From positions 357,788 to 421,787 of the forward strand of contig CACHUN010000001.1 in assembly GCA_902583075.1 (NCBI GenBank): a DNA stretch of 64,000 nt. Direction: 5' to 3'. Positions 11,035 through 24,532 of the stretch are shown one piece after another; position 1 is the stretch's first letter, and every line of letters starts with the position of its first letter. Under the pieces are notes generated by a model. The model had not been told where the DNA came from. It made no database searches and was given only the letters and a program-made list of their open reading frames with translations. This DNA comes from an uncultured Pelagibacteraceae bacterium (GTDB lineage Bacteria; Pseudomonadota; Alphaproteobacteria; Pelagibacterales; Pelagibacteraceae). Both the position numbers and the translations under genes were made by a program.

Positions 11035-11559
11035 TTAAACTCCAAATAAGTGTAAGTTTTTTTCATACAATAATTTAATTTCTTTAAATAATTTAATTCT
11101 ATTAAACTCTTTATTTGAATATTTATTCAAGGAAGTAGTAGAGTAGTTGTTAATTTTTGGGCTACTTGAAACATTAATTCCAATTCCCACAATCAAATAT
11201 TTTCTACCTTCACTAAAAATTATTTCTTGCAAGATACCACAAACTTTTTTATTATTTATTAAGATATCATTGGGTTTTTTTATCTGTATTAATGAATTAA
11301 TTTTTTTATTAATAACTTTTTTTATTATTTTTAAGTTTTTTTCTATAATTGCTGTTAAGGAAATTTTTTTGCTAATTTCAAAAAAGATAGATATAAATAA
11401 ATTTCCTTTCATAGATATCCATCTATTTTTGCCTTGTCCTTTACCTTTTGTTTGTTGATCAGTTAAAATTATTCCCCTTTGATTGCCTTGTTTTATCAAT
11501 CTTATTGCTACGTTGTTAGTACTTTCAACTTTTTTGTATAAATATTTTTTTAATTTCAT
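11035..11559 (-). CDS. birA: Biotin--[acetyl-CoA-carboxylase] ligase, monofunctional (no N-terminal HTH)
   Basis: VESTNNVAIRLI, QQTKGKGQGKNRWISMKGNLFIS, IKKPNDILINNKKVCGILQE, VGIGINV. Confidence 0.9.
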   Translation of the reverse strand: MKLKKYLYKKVESTNNVAIRLIKQGNQRGIILTDQQTKGKGQGKNRWISMKGNLFISIFFEISKKISLTAIIEKNLKIIKKVINKKINSLIQIKKPNDILINNKKVCGILQEIIFSEGRKYLIVGIGINVSSSPKINNYSTTSLNKYSNKEFNRIKLFKEIKLLYEKNLHLFGV

Positions 11560-12974
11560 TAGATCATAGAAATTTTTGATACTATTTCTGTTATGCCACT
11601 AGGATATATAAAGTATGCTAAAATAAATATTGTTGAGATAGCCAAAGTAATTTTTAATCCTAGACTATGAGATGTTTCATATTCTTCTTTTTCTGAATCA
11701 AAATATATAATTTTAATAATTCTTAGATAATAAAAAGCTGCTACGACAGTAGCTAGTAATCCAACAATTGCTAAAAAATACATTGACTGCTCTATAACTG
11801 CCAAGAATACATAGAATTTCGCAAAAAAACCTGCAAGTGGAGGTATACCTGCTAAAGAAAATAAAACTATCAACAACGAGAAAGACAAAATTGGATGTTT
11901 TTTAGAAAGTCCTGACAAGTCCTCTATATTTTCATAATATTTATCATTTCTTTTAAGCATGAATAAGCAGCTAAAGAAGGCTAAATTCATTACCAAATAA
12001 ATAGATATATAAGTTATAGAACTTTGTATTCCTTGGTTGCTAACTGTTGCTAATCCGGCTAAAGCATAGCCCATATGACTAATTGAACTATAAGCAATTA
12101 GTCTTTTCAAATTTTTTTGACCTATGGCCGCTACTGCACCAAATATCATTGAAGCTATTGAAATAAATATAATAATAGTTTGCCACTGATCATTCATATT
12201 AGCAAAAGGTGTATACAAAAATTTAATGAATACAGAAAGTGCTGCTATTTTTGGCAGTATAGCAAAGAATAATGTTACAGACGTAGGAGAGCCTTGATAA
12301 ACATCTGGTGCCCACATATGAAAAGGTACAGCTGAGATTTTAAATGCTAGACCAACTAAAATAAAGACTATCCCAAAAGTGGTACCATAATTAAATTCAG
12401 TAGAGTTTATAAGTATTTGATCAAAATTTGTACTTTCAGAAAATCCATATGTTAATGAACAACCATACAACAGCAAACCAGATGATAATGCGCTAAGAAC
12501 AAAATACTTAAGTCCAGACTCTGTTGACAGTAAATTGTCTCTATTAAAAGATGCAAGGACATACAAAGCTAATGATTGGAGTTCAAGGCCCATGTAAAAA
12601 ACTATTAAATCATTTGAACTTATCATTATCATCATTCCCAAAATGCTGCTAAGAATGAGAATTGGATATTCAATTTTATTTAAATTGATTACTTGAATAT
12701 ATTTTGATCCAGTTAACATTACAAAAATTCCTGATCCAACAAGTATAATCTTCATATAGTTAGATAAATTGTCTATTAAATATGAATTATTGAATAAGTA
12801 AGCTGTATCTATTGAGCTAAGATTTATTATTAATGCCAATAAAATAACTAAAGATATATTAGATAAATTATAAATTAAACTCGCACTATTTTTTTTGAAT
12901 ACTCCAATCAGTAAAAATAACATTATAGATATCGATATGAAGATTTCAGGTAATATATTTTGAAAATTTTCCAT
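11559..12974 (-). CDS. nuoN: NADH-quinone oxidoreductase subunit N
   Basis: Mrp-type antiporter-like proton pump; position in nuo operon; KRLIAYSSISHMGYALAG. Confidence 0.95.
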   Translation of the reverse strand: MENFQNILPEIFISISIMLFLLIGVFKKNSASLIYNLSNISLVILLALIINLSSIDTAYLFNNSYLIDNLSNYMKIILVGSGIFVMLTGSKYIQVINLNKIEYPILILSSILGMMIMISSNDLIVFYMGLELQSLALYVLASFNRDNLLSTESGLKYFVLSALSSGLLLYGCSLTYGFSESTNFDQILINSTEFNYGTTFGIVFILVGLAFKISAVPFHMWAPDVYQGSPTSVTLFFAILPKIAALSVFIKFLYTPFANMNDQWQTIIIFISIASMIFGAVAAIGQKNLKRLIAYSSISHMGYALAGLATVSNQGIQSSITYISIYLVMNLAFFSCLFMLKRNDKYYENIEDLSGLSKKHPILSFSLLIVLFSLAGIPPLAGFFAKFYVFLAVIEQSMYFLAIVGLLATVVAAFYYLRIIKIIYFDSEKEEYETSHSLGLKITLAISTIFILAYFIYPSGITEIVSKISMI

Positions 12975-14470
12975 TAGTCTTTTGATGCAATGTTGTTAAT
13001 TAAGTCAAAGTTGTACATGTTTAAAGTATTCTCGACTGATGCTTCAATTGAATTCATTAAAGGCTCTGGATAAAAACCAAAAAATAAAATTGGTATTACT
13101 AGAGCTGATAATGTGATAATTTCAAAAGTTTTTAAATCTTTCATACCTTTAAGTTCTTGATTATTCATTTCGCCGAAAACAACCCTTTTAAATAGCCACA
13201 ACATATATGCAGCTCCTAAAATAACTCCTAAACTAGCAATCATTGCTACTAAGATATTTTTCTCAAATGCACCCATCAATATTAAAAATTCTCCGATAAA
13301 ACCTGTTGTTCCAGGTAGTCCTAGAGCTCCTAGTGTGAACACCATAAAAACAATTGCATATCTAGGCATTATAGAGACTAAACCCCCATATTTATTAATT
13401 AACCTTGTGTGATGCCTTTCATAAACAACTCCAACACTTAAGAAAAGTGCAGCTGATACCAGTCCATGACTAATCATTTGGAAAATACTTCCTTCGATAC
13501 CTTGTTGAGTCATTGTAAATATACCTAACGTTACAAACCCCATATGTGCAACAGATGAGTATGCTATAAGTTTTTTCATATCTTCCTGCATCAAAGCTAC
13601 AAAAGAAGTATATATAATTGCTATTAAACTTAAGACATAAACTAACAATGTAAAATTTTCCGACGCGATAGGAAATAACCCCAGTGAAAATCTAATAAAT
13701 CCATATCCGGCCATTTTGAGTAGTATTGCTGCTAGTAATACAGAGCCAACAGTTGGTGATTCTACATGAGCATCTGGCAGCCACGTATGTACTGGCCACA
13801 TAGGAGTTTTAACTGCAAAAGAGCTGAAAAATGCTAACCATAATAAATTTTGATATTCAGTCTTTATGCCAAGTTCATAAAGTTTTTCAACATCAGTGGT
13901 TCCTGTTATCCAATAAATTGAAATAATAGCAACCAACATAAGAACTGATCCTAATAAAGTGTACAGAAAAAATTTAAAAGCCGAGTAGACTCTTCTTTCT
14001 CCACCCCAAATACCAATTATTAAAAACATTGGTATAAGACCTGCCTCAAAAAATAAATAAAACACTACTAGATCAAGTGAGCAGAAAACACCAATCATAA
14101 ATGTTTCCATTATTAATATGGCAATTAAGAAATCCTTAAATCTATTTGTAATTGTAGCATTAACTGAAATAATGCAAATTGGAGTTATAAAAGTTGTTAA
14201 TATTACAAATAAAATTGAAATACCATCTATTCCAACTTTATAATTTATAAATCCTGATAACCATTCTCTATTTTCTACAAACTGAAAGTCCACTGAATTT
14301 TTATCAAAAACATACCAAAGATATAAAGATAATAAAAAATTCGCTAAAGAAATAAATAAAGCTACATATTTGGAACTTTGATATTTTCCGCTTGATGATT
14401 TTGTGAATAATATAAATAAGGCACCTATTGTAGGTAGCAAGATTAAGGACGATAAAATTGGAAAGTTCAT
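12974..14470 (-). CDS. nuoM: NADH-quinone oxidoreductase subunit M
   Basis: TWLPDAHVESPTVGSVLLAAILLKMAGYGFIRF; operon context. Confidence 0.96.
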   Translation of the reverse strand: MNFPILSSLILLPTIGALFILFTKSSSGKYQSSKYVALFISLANFLLSLYLWYVFDKNSVDFQFVENREWLSGFINYKVGIDGISILFVILTTFITPICIISVNATITNRFKDFLIAILIMETFMIGVFCSLDLVVFYLFFEAGLIPMFLIIGIWGGERRVYSAFKFFLYTLLGSVLMLVAIISIYWITGTTDVEKLYELGIKTEYQNLLWLAFFSSFAVKTPMWPVHTWLPDAHVESPTVGSVLLAAILLKMAGYGFIRFSLGLFPIASENFTLLVYVLSLIAIIYTSFVALMQEDMKKLIAYSSVAHMGFVTLGIFTMTQQGIEGSIFQMISHGLVSAALFLSVGVVYERHHTRLINKYGGLVSIMPRYAIVFMVFTLGALGLPGTTGFIGEFLILMGAFEKNILVAMIASLGVILGAAYMLWLFKRVVFGEMNNQELKGMKDLKTFEIITLSALVIPILFFGFYPEPLMNSIEASVENTLNMYNFDLINNIASKD

Positions 14471-16383
14471 CAGTTTAATATCAGTATTGTTAGTAAAACT
14501 GAAAATCCAATCAACATAACAAATGCATATTGATAAATAAATCCAGATTGAAATTTGACTGCTTTAATTGATAAATTTTTAATTACACTTGAAACCCCAT
14601 CAGGGCCAAATTTATCTATTATTGATCCATCAACTTTTTTCCATAAAAACTTTCCAATTCTTTTTGAAGGATTAACAAATAAGTAATCATATATTTCATC
14701 AAAGTACCATTTCTTAACTAAAAATTGATAAATTGGTTCATTCATTTCTTTCAATCCTATAACTATGTTTTTATTTTTAAGATATAAATAATAAGAAAAT
14801 GGAATTGCGGCAGTAACAAGTATAGGTGTTAAAAACAAAAACCATGTTGGTGGATGATCTGTGCTGAGTGGTTCTAAAAATTTTATAGATTTACCCCAAA
14901 ATTCATATGCTATTTCATGCTCTATAAATAAACCTTTAAACGCCACACCTGCAAAAATAGCTCCTATTGCCAAGATTACTAAAGGAGCAATCATAATCAA
15001 AGGAGACTCGTGTATTTTATCAACACTGAGTTCTTTATTATTAAAATTACCATGGAATGTTTTAAAAATAAGTCTCCAAGAGTAAATTGATGTTAATAAA
15101 GCTGTAACAATACCCACAAAAGCTGCAAGAATACCAACTCCATTTCCTTCTAAGTACGCAAATTCTATTATTGCATCTTTAGAATAAAAACCTGATAAAA
15201 ATGGAAAACCTGTTAAAGCAAGAGTCCCAATAAGCATTAATACATATGTGTATGGGAGTTTCTTTATAACTCCACCCATTTTATTTATATCTTGTTCCTC
15301 ATGAAATGAATGAATTACAGCACCAGCACCTAAAAATAGCAAAGCTTTAAAAAAGGCATGTGTAAATAGATGAAACATCGCAACATTGTAAGCACCTACT
15401 CCAGCAGCAAAAAACATATAGCCCAATTGACTACAAGTAGAATAAGCAATAATTTTTTTTATATCATTTTGAACAAGTGCAACTGTTGCTGCAAAGAAAG
15501 CAGTGGTCATTCCAATTATGGTTATAACTGTAAGAGCTAATGTAGAATATTCATATATAGGCGAACATCTAACAATCAGAAATACTCCAGCGGTTACCAT
15601 AGTTGCAGCGTGAATTAATGCAGATACTGGCGTTGGACCCTCCATAGCATCAGGTAACCATGTGTGTAATAAAAATTGAGCTGATTTACCCATTGCCCCA
15701 ATTAATAAAAGTAAACAAATCAAATCAATAATTTCTATATTAATACCAATAAAATTAATTTTCTTATCTAAAACATTTGGTATTTGTTCAAAAACCTCGT
15801 CATAATTGACTGTACCAAAAATATAAAAAATCAGAAAAATCCCAAGAGCTAAACCAAAGTCACCCACTCTATTAACAACAAAGGCTTTTATTGCAGCTTT
15901 GTTTGCACTCTCTTTTTTAAACCAAAATCCAATTAAAAAATATGAACATAAGCCTACACCTTCCCACCCAAAAAATAGTTGAATAAAGTTGTCTGAACTT
16001 ACTAAAGTTAACATTGCAAAAGTAAATAAGGACAGATATGCCATAAATCTTGATTTATGTGGATCGTGTGACATGTAACCAATTGAGTAAATATGAACTA
16101 AAGCTGAAATAAAATTTACCACAACAAACATTACTGCCGACAAGGAGTCAATTTTTATCGACCAATTAACATTTAGTGTTCCAGAGTTAATCCAAGTAGC
16201 TATAACAAGATTGTTTGAATAATCTGAACTTATTACTTTATATAAAACAAACAAAGAGAGTAATGCTGAAATACTCACAAACGAACTTGTCAAAATTTGA
16301 GAATTTCTATCTCCTATTTTTTTTCCAAAAAAACCACTAATTACAGAACCTATAAGAGGTAGAAATAAAATTAGGTATTCCAT
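14470..16383 (-). CDS. nuoL: NADH-quinone oxidoreductase subunit L
   Basis: FFGWEGVGLCSYFLIGFWF, TWLPDAMEGPTPVSALIHAATMVTAGVFL. Confidence 0.96.
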   Translation of the reverse strand: MEYLILFLPLIGSVISGFFGKKIGDRNSQILTSSFVSISALLSLFVLYKVISSDYSNNLVIATWINSGTLNVNWSIKIDSLSAVMFVVVNFISALVHIYSIGYMSHDPHKSRFMAYLSLFTFAMLTLVSSDNFIQLFFGWEGVGLCSYFLIGFWFKKESANKAAIKAFVVNRVGDFGLALGIFLIFYIFGTVNYDEVFEQIPNVLDKKINFIGINIEIIDLICLLLLIGAMGKSAQFLLHTWLPDAMEGPTPVSALIHAATMVTAGVFLIVRCSPIYEYSTLALTVITIIGMTTAFFAATVALVQNDIKKIIAYSTCSQLGYMFFAAGVGAYNVAMFHLFTHAFFKALLFLGAGAVIHSFHEEQDINKMGGVIKKLPYTYVLMLIGTLALTGFPFLSGFYSKDAIIEFAYLEGNGVGILAAFVGIVTALLTSIYSWRLIFKTFHGNFNNKELSVDKIHESPLIMIAPLVILAIGAIFAGVAFKGLFIEHEIAYEFWGKSIKFLEPLSTDHPPTWFLFLTPILVTAAIPFSYYLYLKNKNIVIGLKEMNEPIYQFLVKKWYFDEIYDYLFVNPSKRIGKFLWKKVDGSIIDKFGPDGVSSVIKNLSIKAVKFQSGFIYQYAFVMLIGFSVLLTILILN

Positions 16384-16384
16384 T

Positions 16385-16696
16385 TTATCCTTTTAAATTT
16401 TTAATCTCTTCAACTCTTATTGTTTCTGAATTTCTGAAATAAACTACAATTATAGCCAACCCAATAGCAGCCTCAGCAGCAGCAACTGTTAAAATAAATA
16501 GTGTAAATATTTGCCCGCTTAAATCGTTGATAAATATAGAAAAAGCAACAAGGTTTATGTTTACTGCAAGTAAAATAAGTTCAATACTCATTAAAATAAC
16601 TATTACATTTTTTCTATTAAGGAAAATTCCTACAACACCAATAGTAAATATAATTGCAGCTAATGTTAAATAATGTCCTAAACCTATGCTAAGCAT
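16385..16696 (-). CDS. nuoK: NADH-quinone oxidoreductase subunit K
   Basis: 103 aa, three [25 protein letters not shown]. Confidence 0.95.
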   Translation of the reverse strand: MLSIGLGHYLTLAAIIFTIGVVGIFLNRKNVIVILMSIELILLAVNINLVAFSIFINDLSGQIFTLFILTVAAAEAAIGLAIIVVYFRNSETIRVEEIKNLKG

Positions 16697-17324
16697 CTAT
16701 TTTAACTCCTTTATTTCTCTCAGCCTCAATTAAATCAACACCTTCATCTCTTTCTCTAGAAATTTGTTTAACATAACTTTGCCTTTTAACTCCGGCTCTT
16801 TCTCTATACGTTAAAACAATTGCTCCTATCATAGCAACTAACAAAATCATTCCTGAAATTTGAAATAGAAGTATATAATCGGTATATAAAACATTTCCAA
16901 TAGATCTAGTATTAGTAACTTCAGTAGATATATTTATAGAAAGGCTATTTAATAAATCGGGTTTATATTTCCATCCTCCAATTACAATTATAAGTTCAAA
17001 AAAAATTATTAAGCTAACTAACAAGCCAACTGGTATATGGGTTCCACCATCCCACCTTGAGCTAAACCATTGACCTTTTTGTTCAGCTACATTTAACATC
17101 ATCACAACAAACAAAAACAGAACCGCAACAGCTCCAACATAAACTATAAGCATTATCATACCTAGAAATTCTGCACCTATCATAATAAACAAACAGGATA
17201 TGCTGATAAAATCTAAGATTAAAAAAAATACAGAGTGAACTGTGTTTTTTGAGACTGTTACCATGACTGCAGAGACAATGGCAATTAGGGAGAAAATATA
17301 AAAGAAAACTGAGTGTGCAATCAT
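16689..17324 (-). CDS. nuoJ: NADH-quinone oxidoreductase subunit J
   Basis: [60 protein letters not shown]. Confidence 0.95.
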   Translation of the reverse strand: MIAHSVFFYIFSLIAIVSAVMVTVSKNTVHSVFFLILDFISISCLFIMIGAEFLGMIMLIVYVGAVAVLFLFVVMMLNVAEQKGQWFSSRWDGGTHIPVGLLVSLIIFFELIIVIGGWKYKPDLLNSLSINISTEVTNTRSIGNVLYTDYILLFQISGMILLVAMIGAIVLTYRERAGVKRQSYVKQISRERDEGVDLIEAERNKGVKIDA

Positions 17325-17328
17325 AAGA

Positions 17329-17814
17329 TTACCTATGAGAACTATCAGCCTTTATATTGGCAGCTAAAATGTTTTCCCACCTGTCTCCATTTTCCAAGAG
17401 TTTTTCTTTTGTGTAATAAAGTTCTTCTCTGGACTCTGTTGCAAATTCAAAATTAGGACCTTGGACAATTGCATCTACTGGACATGACTCTTCACATAGA
17501 CCACAGTATATACATTTAAGCATATCAATATCGTATCTTACAGTTTTTCTACTACCATCATCTCTTTCCTTTGACTCAATTGTAATGGCTTGGGCTGGAC
17601 ATACAGCTTCACAAAGCTTACACGCTATGCATCTTTCTTCACCGTTAGGATATCTTCTAAGAGCGTGCTCCCCTCTTGACCTTGTTCCTAAAGATCCCTT
17701 TTCAAAAGGATAATTGATTGTCTTTTTTGCCTTAAACGTTTCTTTTATCGCAATTAATAAACCAGTCACAAAATCAATCATGAATATAGTTTTTAATAAT
17801 CTTGAAATTTTCAT
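17329..17814 (-). CDS. nuoI: NADH-quinone oxidoreductase subunit I
   Basis: Two 4Fe-4S motifs [12 protein letters not shown] and [12 protein letters not shown]. Confidence 0.97.
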   Translation of the reverse strand: MKISRLLKTIFMIDFVTGLLIAIKETFKAKKTINYPFEKGSLGTRSRGEHALRRYPNGEERCIACKLCEAVCPAQAITIESKERDDGSRKTVRYDIDMLKCIYCGLCEESCPVDAIVQGPNFEFATESREELYYTKEKLLENGDRWENILAANIKADSSHR

Positions 17815-18816
17815 TTATTTCCCTGGTAGTAAATCAAAATATATTAAAAAACTTGAAGTTAAAACAACATAAAACAGTGAAAAGGGTAGAAATATCTTCC
17901 AACCAAGCTTCATTAATTGGTCATATCTGTATCTTGGAACAGTTGCTTTAACTAACGCAAATAAAATAAATAAAAATAATATTTTAAACATTAACCAAAA
18001 AGGACCTGGAACAGCATTAAATGGGAAGATATCTATGGGAGAAAACCAGCCACCCAAAAATAAAATTGATCCCATTGCACACATTAACAAAATATTTGCA
18101 TATTCCCCTAACCAAAACATAGCATACATCATGCCTGAATATTCAGTTTGATATCCTGCCACTAATTCTGCTTCTGCCTCTGGTAAATCAAATGGAGGAC
18201 GATTTGTTTCTGCTAGTGCAGAAATAAAAAAAATTACAAACATAGGAAACAAAGGAATTACAAACCACAAATTTTGCTGAGCCATAACGATGTCACTTAA
18301 GTTTAAAGATCCAACACATAATAAAACATTGATTATGATAACTCCTATTGAAACTTCATAAGATACCATTTGTGCAGCAGATCTGATTGCACCTAAAAAA
18401 GGATATTTAGAGTTAGAAGCCCATCCTCCCATAATTATTCCATATACGCCTAATGATGAAACTGCGAAAAGATATAAAATACCAACATTGATATCAGCCA
18501 GAACAAAATCTTCACCAAATGGTATTACAGCCCATGATATTAATGCTAATGTCATAGTCACAATTGGAGCTAATACAAATACAAGTTTGTTTGAGCTTGC
18601 GGGTATTATTATTTCTTTAAAGATATATTTTAATGCATCTGCTAATGATTGAAATAAGCCAAATGGACCAACAACATTAGGCCCTCTTCTTTTTTGTACA
18701 AAGGCCCAAACTCTTCTATCTAGCCAAACTATCATTGCTACAGAAACTAAAACAGGTACTAATAAAAATAAAATTTTATAAACTTCAGTAAGTAATATTG
18801 AAAAATAAGAGTCCAT
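17815..18816 (-). CDS. nuoH: NADH-quinone oxidoreductase subunit H
   Basis: [49 protein letters not shown]. Confidence 0.97.
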   Translation of the reverse strand: MDSYFSILLTEVYKILFLLVPVLVSVAMIVWLDRRVWAFVQKRRGPNVVGPFGLFQSLADALKYIFKEIIIPASSNKLVFVLAPIVTMTLALISWAVIPFGEDFVLADINVGILYLFAVSSLGVYGIIMGGWASNSKYPFLGAIRSAAQMVSYEVSIGVIIINVLLCVGSLNLSDIVMAQQNLWFVIPLFPMFVIFFISALAETNRPPFDLPEAEAELVAGYQTEYSGMMYAMFWLGEYANILLMCAMGSILFLGGWFSPIDIFPFNAVPGPFWLMFKILFLFILFALVKATVPRYRYDQLMKLGWKIFLPFSLFYVVLTSSFLIYFDLLPGK

Positions 18817-20843
18817 TAACCCTCAGTTCCAGTATTTTTAAAATTATCTCTTGCGTATCTACACTCTGACATTGTTTTGGATGCACGGGCAATCGTATTA
18901 GAATAGTAGTAATCAATATCTTCAACTAATATTTTTTCATCTTTCAAATTATATATAGGTACTTCAAATTTTTTTATATTTTGATTATTTAAATAATTTT
19001 GCATAGATCTTATTAATTCTTCTTTATTATTAAATAAAGGATTATCAAGGATAGTAGAGGATAATTCATTAATAATTTGCCAATCTTCTTTTGCTTCTCC
19101 TGGTGGATAAGATGCTTTATATGCTTTTTGAAGTTTTCCTTCTAAGTTAGTGAAATAACCATCTTGCTCAGTATATGCAGCACCAGGCAATATAAGATCT
19201 GCCATACCTGCACCGTTATCACCATGACTTCCAATATAAATTATAAATTCATTACTTTTTTTTATCTTGAGGTTGTCTTGACCTAATAAAAAAATAATTT
19301 CTGTATCATTATCCTCAATTTTTTTAAGAGTTTTATTGCTTCCATCATTTGAGGAAAAAATGCCTAAATCATAGGAGCCAACAGCTGATGCATCAGTTGA
19401 TAAAATGTTTAGTGAATTCCAATTATCATTAATTTTATTTATGCTAGTTAAATACTTTTTTAACTCCTCAAATATATATGCACCATTGTTACTATTTAAA
19501 ATTGATTGACCTATGATAATTACAGGTTTTTCTGCACTGGCAATTTTGTTTGAAACATCGTGTTCATTTTTAATTATTTTATTAATTACTTTTGAATTAT
19601 TTTCTAGAACTGTATAAGGATAAGTTAAATCACCCACATCCTCTAAAGAAAATATTTCAGTTTCATTTTTTAAATAAGTTTTTCTAATTCTTGAGTTTAA
19701 TATAGTTGCCTCAAATCTTGGGTTTGTTCCTATTAATAATATAAGATCACTTTCTTCAATCCCCTCTATGCTAGAGTTAAATAGATAATTATTTCTGTTT
19801 TCAAAATTTATATAAGTATGATTAGCTCTAGAATCTAAATAATTAGAATTTAAAGTTTTTTGAAATAAGTTTTTAACGGCAAACATAGTTTCCATGTTTG
19901 TCATGTCGCCAGTTAAACCAACTATTTTGTCTGGTGATGTTATTAAAATTTTTTCTTTGATTTTTTTGTATGCATCTTGCCAACTTATTTCCTCAAAATT
20001 TCTATTATTTTTTATAAGTGGGGTGTCTAATCGTTGATTTTTTAATCCATCACATGCATATCTTGTTTTGTCAGAAATCCACTCCTCATTAATTTCCTCA
20101 TTAATTCTTGGTAAAACCCTTTTTACTTCCCAATCGTAAGTATCCACTCTAATGTTTGATCCAACAGCATCCATAACATCAATTGTTTCAGTCTTTTTTA
20201 GTTCCCAAGGTCTTGCTTCGAACACATAAGGTTTAGAGGTTAATGCACCAACCGGGCATAAATCTATTACATTTGCTGACATTTCAGATTCCATGGATTT
20301 CTCTAAATATGTAGTAATTTCCATATTTTCACCACGTCCAATCGCGCCTAATTCTGGGACTCCAGCTACTTCAGTAGCAAATCTAATACATCTAGTACAA
20401 TGAATACATCTAGTCATTTGAGTTTTTATTAGTGGTCCCATGTATTTTTCAGGTACATATCTTTTATTCTCTTTAAATCGTGATTTATCAATTCCATAAA
20501 ACATTGATTGATCCTGTAAATCACACTCACCGCCCTGATCACAAACAGGACAATCTAAAGGATGGTTGGCCAGCAAAAACTCCATCACACCTTTTCTTGC
20601 TTTTTCAACTTTTTCTGTATTTGTTTTAATAACCATCCCTTCAGCTGCAGGCATTGCACATGAAGCAACAGGTTTTGGTGATTTTTCCATTTCAACCAAA
20701 CACATACGACAATTCCCAGCTATGGAAAGTTTTTCATGATAACAAAATCTTGGTATTTCAGCTCCTGCTTGTTCACACGCCTGGAGCACCGTTAAACCAT
20801 CTTCAACTTCAATATCAATATCGTTTACTTTTAATTTAGGCAT
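18816..20843 (-). CDS. nuoG: NADH-quinone oxidoreductase subunit G
   Basis: 2Fe-2[34 protein letters not shown]. Confidence 0.96.
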   Translation of the reverse strand: MPKLKVNDIDIEVEDGLTVLQACEQAGAEIPRFCYHEKLSIAGNCRMCLVEMEKSPKPVASCAMPAAEGMVIKTNTEKVEKARKGVMEFLLANHPLDCPVCDQGGECDLQDQSMFYGIDKSRFKENKRYVPEKYMGPLIKTQMTRCIHCTRCIRFATEVAGVPELGAIGRGENMEITTYLEKSMESEMSANVIDLCPVGALTSKPYVFEARPWELKKTETIDVMDAVGSNIRVDTYDWEVKRVLPRINEEINEEWISDKTRYACDGLKNQRLDTPLIKNNRNFEEISWQDAYKKIKEKILITSPDKIVGLTGDMTNMETMFAVKNLFQKTLNSNYLDSRANHTYINFENRNNYLFNSSIEGIEESDLILLIGTNPRFEATILNSRIRKTYLKNETEIFSLEDVGDLTYPYTVLENNSKVINKIIKNEHDVSNKIASAEKPVIIIGQSILNSNNGAYIFEELKKYLTSINKINDNWNSLNILSTDASAVGSYDLGIFSSNDGSNKTLKKIEDNDTEIIFLLGQDNLKIKKSNEFIIYIGSHGDNGAGMADLILPGAAYTEQDGYFTNLEGKLQKAYKASYPPGEAKEDWQIINELSSTILDNPLFNNKEELIRSMQNYLNNQNIKKFEVPIYNLKDEKILVEDIDYYYSNTIARASKTMSECRYARDNFKNTGTEG

Positions 20844-22167
20844 TTTCCTTTTCTAATAAATGTTGATCTACTAGGTAAGGAATATTTTTTTGTTTTTTCA
20901 CTACTGGATCAAATTTATTTCTCTCAAGTATTTCATCTTTAAAATGTCTGATTAATCCTTGAACAGGCCAGGAGGAACCTTCACCAAAAGCACAAATTGT
21001 ATGGCCTTCTATTTGTTTTGTTACATCAAAAAGCATATCTACTTCCTCTGAAGTTGCCTCACCAGCTGCCATTCTTTCCAACATTCTCCACATCCATCCA
21101 GATCCTTCCCTACAAGGTGTACACTGACCACAACTTTCATGTTTATAAAATCTAGCTATTCTTGCCATGCATTTAATAATATCTTGGTCATTATTGATCA
21201 CAACAATACCAGCTGTTCCTAGTCCTGTTTTATTTTCAACACATGCGTCAAAATCCATTTTCATATTGTCACAAATTTCTTTAGGCAACATTGGCATTGA
21301 AGAACCACCAGGTATTACAGCTTTGAGATTGTCCCATCCACCAACTACACCTCCTGCGTGGGTTTCAATTAATTCTTTAAGTGGGATTCCCATTTCTTCC
21401 TCAACATTACATGGGTTATTAACATTTCCAGAAATACAATAAATTTTTGTTCCAGTGTTTTTGGGTCTTCCAAGAGAACTAAACCATTTTGCACCTCTTC
21501 TTAGAATTGTAGGAACAGCTGCAACAGTTTCAACATTATTAATTATAGTAGGACATCCATACAATCCAATTAATGCAGGAAATGGTGGCTTTAATCTCGG
21601 TTGTCCCTTTTTTCCTTCCAAACTCTCCAATAGTGCTGTTTCTTCACCACAAATGTAAGCACCAGCACCATAATGAATATAAATATCTAAATCCCATCCT
21701 GAATTTAAAGCATTTTTGCCAATTAAATTATTTTTATAAGCCTCATCGATCGCAGTTTGAAGTCTTTGTCCTTCATTAAAATATTCACCTCTAACATAAA
21801 TATAACATTTATGGGCATTTACTGCGTAAGAAGCAATTAAGCATCCTTCTATTAATTTGTGAGGTTCAAATCTTAATATATCTCTATCTTTACATGTTCC
21901 AGGTTCAGACTCATCAGCATTTATAACTAAATAATGTGGTCTAGACCCTACCTCTTTAGGTGCAAATGACCATTTTAGACCAGTTGGAAAACCAGCTCCA
22001 CCACGTCCTCTAAGTTCAGAAGATTTTACCTCATTGATTATCCACTCTCTTCCTTTTTCTAGAATTTCTTTTGTTCCATTCCAATCATTTCTTAATTTAG
22101 CAGATTCGATATCAGCACCACTGTCATTGTATAAATTTTGAAATATTCTATCTTCGTCTCTAAGCAT
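20836..22167 (-). CDS. nuoF: NADH-quinone oxidoreductase subunit F
   Basis: [48 protein letters not shown]. Confidence 0.97.
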   Translation of the reverse strand: MLRDEDRIFQNLYNDSGADIESAKLRNDWNGTKEILEKGREWIINEVKSSELRGRGGAGFPTGLKWSFAPKEVGSRPHYLVINADESEPGTCKDRDILRFEPHKLIEGCLIASYAVNAHKCYIYVRGEYFNEGQRLQTAIDEAYKNNLIGKNALNSGWDLDIYIHYGAGAYICGEETALLESLEGKKGQPRLKPPFPALIGLYGCPTIINNVETVAAVPTILRRGAKWFSSLGRPKNTGTKIYCISGNVNNPCNVEEEMGIPLKELIETHAGGVVGGWDNLKAVIPGGSSMPMLPKEICDNMKMDFDACVENKTGLGTAGIVVINNDQDIIKCMARIARFYKHESCGQCTPCREGSGWMWRMLERMAAGEATSEEVDMLFDVTKQIEGHTICAFGEGSSWPVQGLIRHFKDEILERNKFDPVVKKQKNIPYLVDQHLLEKENA

Positions 22168-22768
22168 TTTTGTTACCTAATAAAGTTTTTCTATTGTTAA
22201 CTGGCTCTGCATTTATTCTTCCAGAATAAGATCCAGGTTTTGGGATTTTATTTTGGTATATCGTCTCAATTATTTCTTCAAGTTTTTTATCATTCAAATC
22301 TTCATAATAATCCTCATTAACTTGCATCATTGGTGCGTTAACACATGCACCCAAACATTCAACTTCCATCCAGGATATTTTTCCATCTTCAGATAATACA
22401 TTTTCTTTTTCAGATATTTTATTTTTACAAACTTTAACTAAATCATATGCGCCTCTAAGCATACAAGGTGTTGTGGTACAAATTTGAAAAAAATATTTAC
22501 CAACTGGAGATAAATTATACATTGAATAAAAAGTCGCTACTTCATAAACTTTTATATAAGGCATATCTAAAAATTTAGCTATGTATTTCATTGCTTGTAA
22601 CGGTATCCAATTGTCATTTTGCCTTTGAGCTATGTATAACAAAGCCATAACTGCACTCTGTTGTTTCCTGTCGGGATAATTAGAAACTATTTTATTTGCA
22701 GCCTCCATACTTTTATCGTTAAATTTAAAAGTTTCAGGCTGTTCTTTGTGAATTTTTTTTACACTCAT
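22160..22768 (-). CDS. nuoE: NADH-quinone oxidoreductase subunit E
   Basis: [11 protein letters not shown] and [21 protein letters not shown] 2Fe-2S ligands. Confidence 0.96.
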   Translation of the reverse strand: MSVKKIHKEQPETFKFNDKSMEAANKIVSNYPDRKQQSAVMALLYIAQRQNDNWIPLQAMKYIAKFLDMPYIKVYEVATFYSMYNLSPVGKYFFQICTTTPCMLRGAYDLVKVCKNKISEKENVLSEDGKISWMEVECLGACVNAPMMQVNEDYYEDLNDKKLEEIIETIYQNKIPKPGSYSGRINAEPVNNRKTLLGNKNA

Positions 22769-23940
22769 CTATCAACCTCTCCAAAAACAATATCCATGGA
22801 ACCCAATACAGCAGGTACATCAGCAAGCATATGTCCTTTTATTAAATAATCCATAGCTTGAAGATGAGTAAATCCAGGAGCTCTGATCTTGCATTTGTAA
22901 GGTTTGCTTGAACCATCAGAAATTAAATAAACACCAAATTCTCCTTTTGGTGCCTCAACTGCAGTATATATTTCATCTTTTTCAACTCTATATCCTTCTG
23001 TAAATAACTTAAAATGATGGATTAAAGCCTCCATAGACTGTTTAATTTCTTTCTTAGGTGGAGGAGAAATTTTTCCGTCTTCTGTTTTTATTGGTCCTTT
23101 TGGAATATTTTGTAAACACTGTTTGATAATTTTTACACTTTCTCTCATCTCTTCAATTCTGCAAAGGTACCTATCATAGCAATCTCCATTTTTTCCAACA
23201 GGAATTTTAAATTCTAAATCATCATAACAATCATAAGGTTGACTTCTTCTTAAATCCCAAGCTACACCGGAACCTCTTAACATTACTCCTGAAAAAGAAT
23301 AATCTAATGCATCTTGTTTTGATACTATTCCTATATCTACATTTCTCTGTTTAAATATTCTATTGTCGGTTAGTAAAGTTTCTAAATCATCAATAATCTT
23401 TGGAAAATTTTTACAAAATTCACCAATATCACTTTCAAGTCCGGAAGGAAGATCTTTATGAACTCCACCAGCTCTAAAATAATTAGCATGCAACCTTGAT
23501 CCAGATACCCTCTCATAAAATCCCATTAATTTTTCTCGTTCCTCAAATCCCCATAAAGTTGGTGTTAACGCCCCAACATCCATAGCTTGAGTAGTTACAT
23601 TTAATATGTGACTTAATATTCGACCTATTTCACAGAAAATTACTCTTATATATTTTGCTCTAGAAGGAACTTCGATTTTAAGAATTTTTTCTATAGCTAA
23701 GGCAAATGCGTGTTCTTGATTCATTGGTGCTACATAATCAAGACGATCAAAATAAGGAACTGCTTGGATATAGGTTTTATTTTCTATTAGCTTTTCAGTG
23801 CCTCGGTGCAATAATCCTATATGAGGATCAGCTTTTTCAACAACTTCTCCATCTAATTGAAGTATTAATCTTAAAACTCCATGCGCTGCAGGATGTTGTG
23901 GTCCAAAATTTAAATTTAGTGTTTTTTTTTCTTTTGCCAT
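22765..23940 (-). CDS. nuoD: NADH-quinone oxidoreductase subunit D
   Basis: [42 protein letters not shown]. Confidence 0.97.
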   Translation of the reverse strand: MAKEKKTLNLNFGPQHPAAHGVLRLILQLDGEVVEKADPHIGLLHRGTEKLIENKTYIQAVPYFDRLDYVAPMNQEHAFALAIEKILKIEVPSRAKYIRVIFCEIGRILSHILNVTTQAMDVGALTPTLWGFEEREKLMGFYERVSGSRLHANYFRAGGVHKDLPSGLESDIGEFCKNFPKIIDDLETLLTDNRIFKQRNVDIGIVSKQDALDYSFSGVMLRGSGVAWDLRRSQPYDCYDDLEFKIPVGKNGDCYDRYLCRIEEMRESVKIIKQCLQNIPKGPIKTEDGKISPPPKKEIKQSMEALIHHFKLFTEGYRVEKDEIYTAVEAPKGEFGVYLISDGSSKPYKCKIRAPGFTHLQAMDYLIKGHMLADVPAVLGSMDIVFGEVDR

Positions 23941-24530
23941 TAGCTTTTTTTAATTTCTTTAATGTATTTGGTTCCTTCCCAAGGACTGTCATAATCAAAA
24001 TTTCTGTAATTTTGTTCTAATTTTACGGGTTCATAGATCACTTTTTTGTGTTCCTCACTATAACGAACTTCGTTATGACCAGTAAGAGGAAAATCTTTTC
24101 TTAAAGGATGCCCTTCAAAACCATAATCTGTTAAAATTCTTCTCAAATCTGGATGATTTTTAAAATTTAAACCATACATATCAAAAACTTCTCTTTCCAT
24201 CCAGTTTGCTGCAGGAAATATTGAAGTTATTGATGAAATTTCCTCATTTTCTTTGATTGAATAATCAATAATAATTCTTTGATTGTATTCATGACTTAAT
24301 AGTAAATATATCATTTTAAATCTATTTTCATTTTCTGGGTAATCTACAGCCGTAATTTCAATTAACTGTCTAAATTTAGTTTCATTATTAGTTTTCAGAA
24401 ATGTTATAACCTCAATCAATTCATCATGATCAATGCTTAAATAAATATTATCATGCTTTATAAATGAATTATTTATTTTAGATGTTAATTCGGAATTTAC
24501 AAACTTTTCCAAGTTCTCAAGATTTTTCAT
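23940..24530 (-). CDS. nuoC: NADH-quinone oxidoreductase subunit C
   Basis: [45 protein letters not shown]. Confidence 0.96.
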   Translation of the reverse strand: MKNLENLEKFVNSELTSKINNSFIKHDNIYLSIDHDELIEVITFLKTNNETKFRQLIEITAVDYPENENRFKMIYLLLSHEYNQRIIIDYSIKENEEISSITSIFPAANWMEREVFDMYGLNFKNHPDLRRILTDYGFEGHPLRKDFPLTGHNEVRYSEEHKKVIYEPVKLEQNYRNFDYDSPWEGTKYIKEIKKS

Positions 24531-24532
24531 TA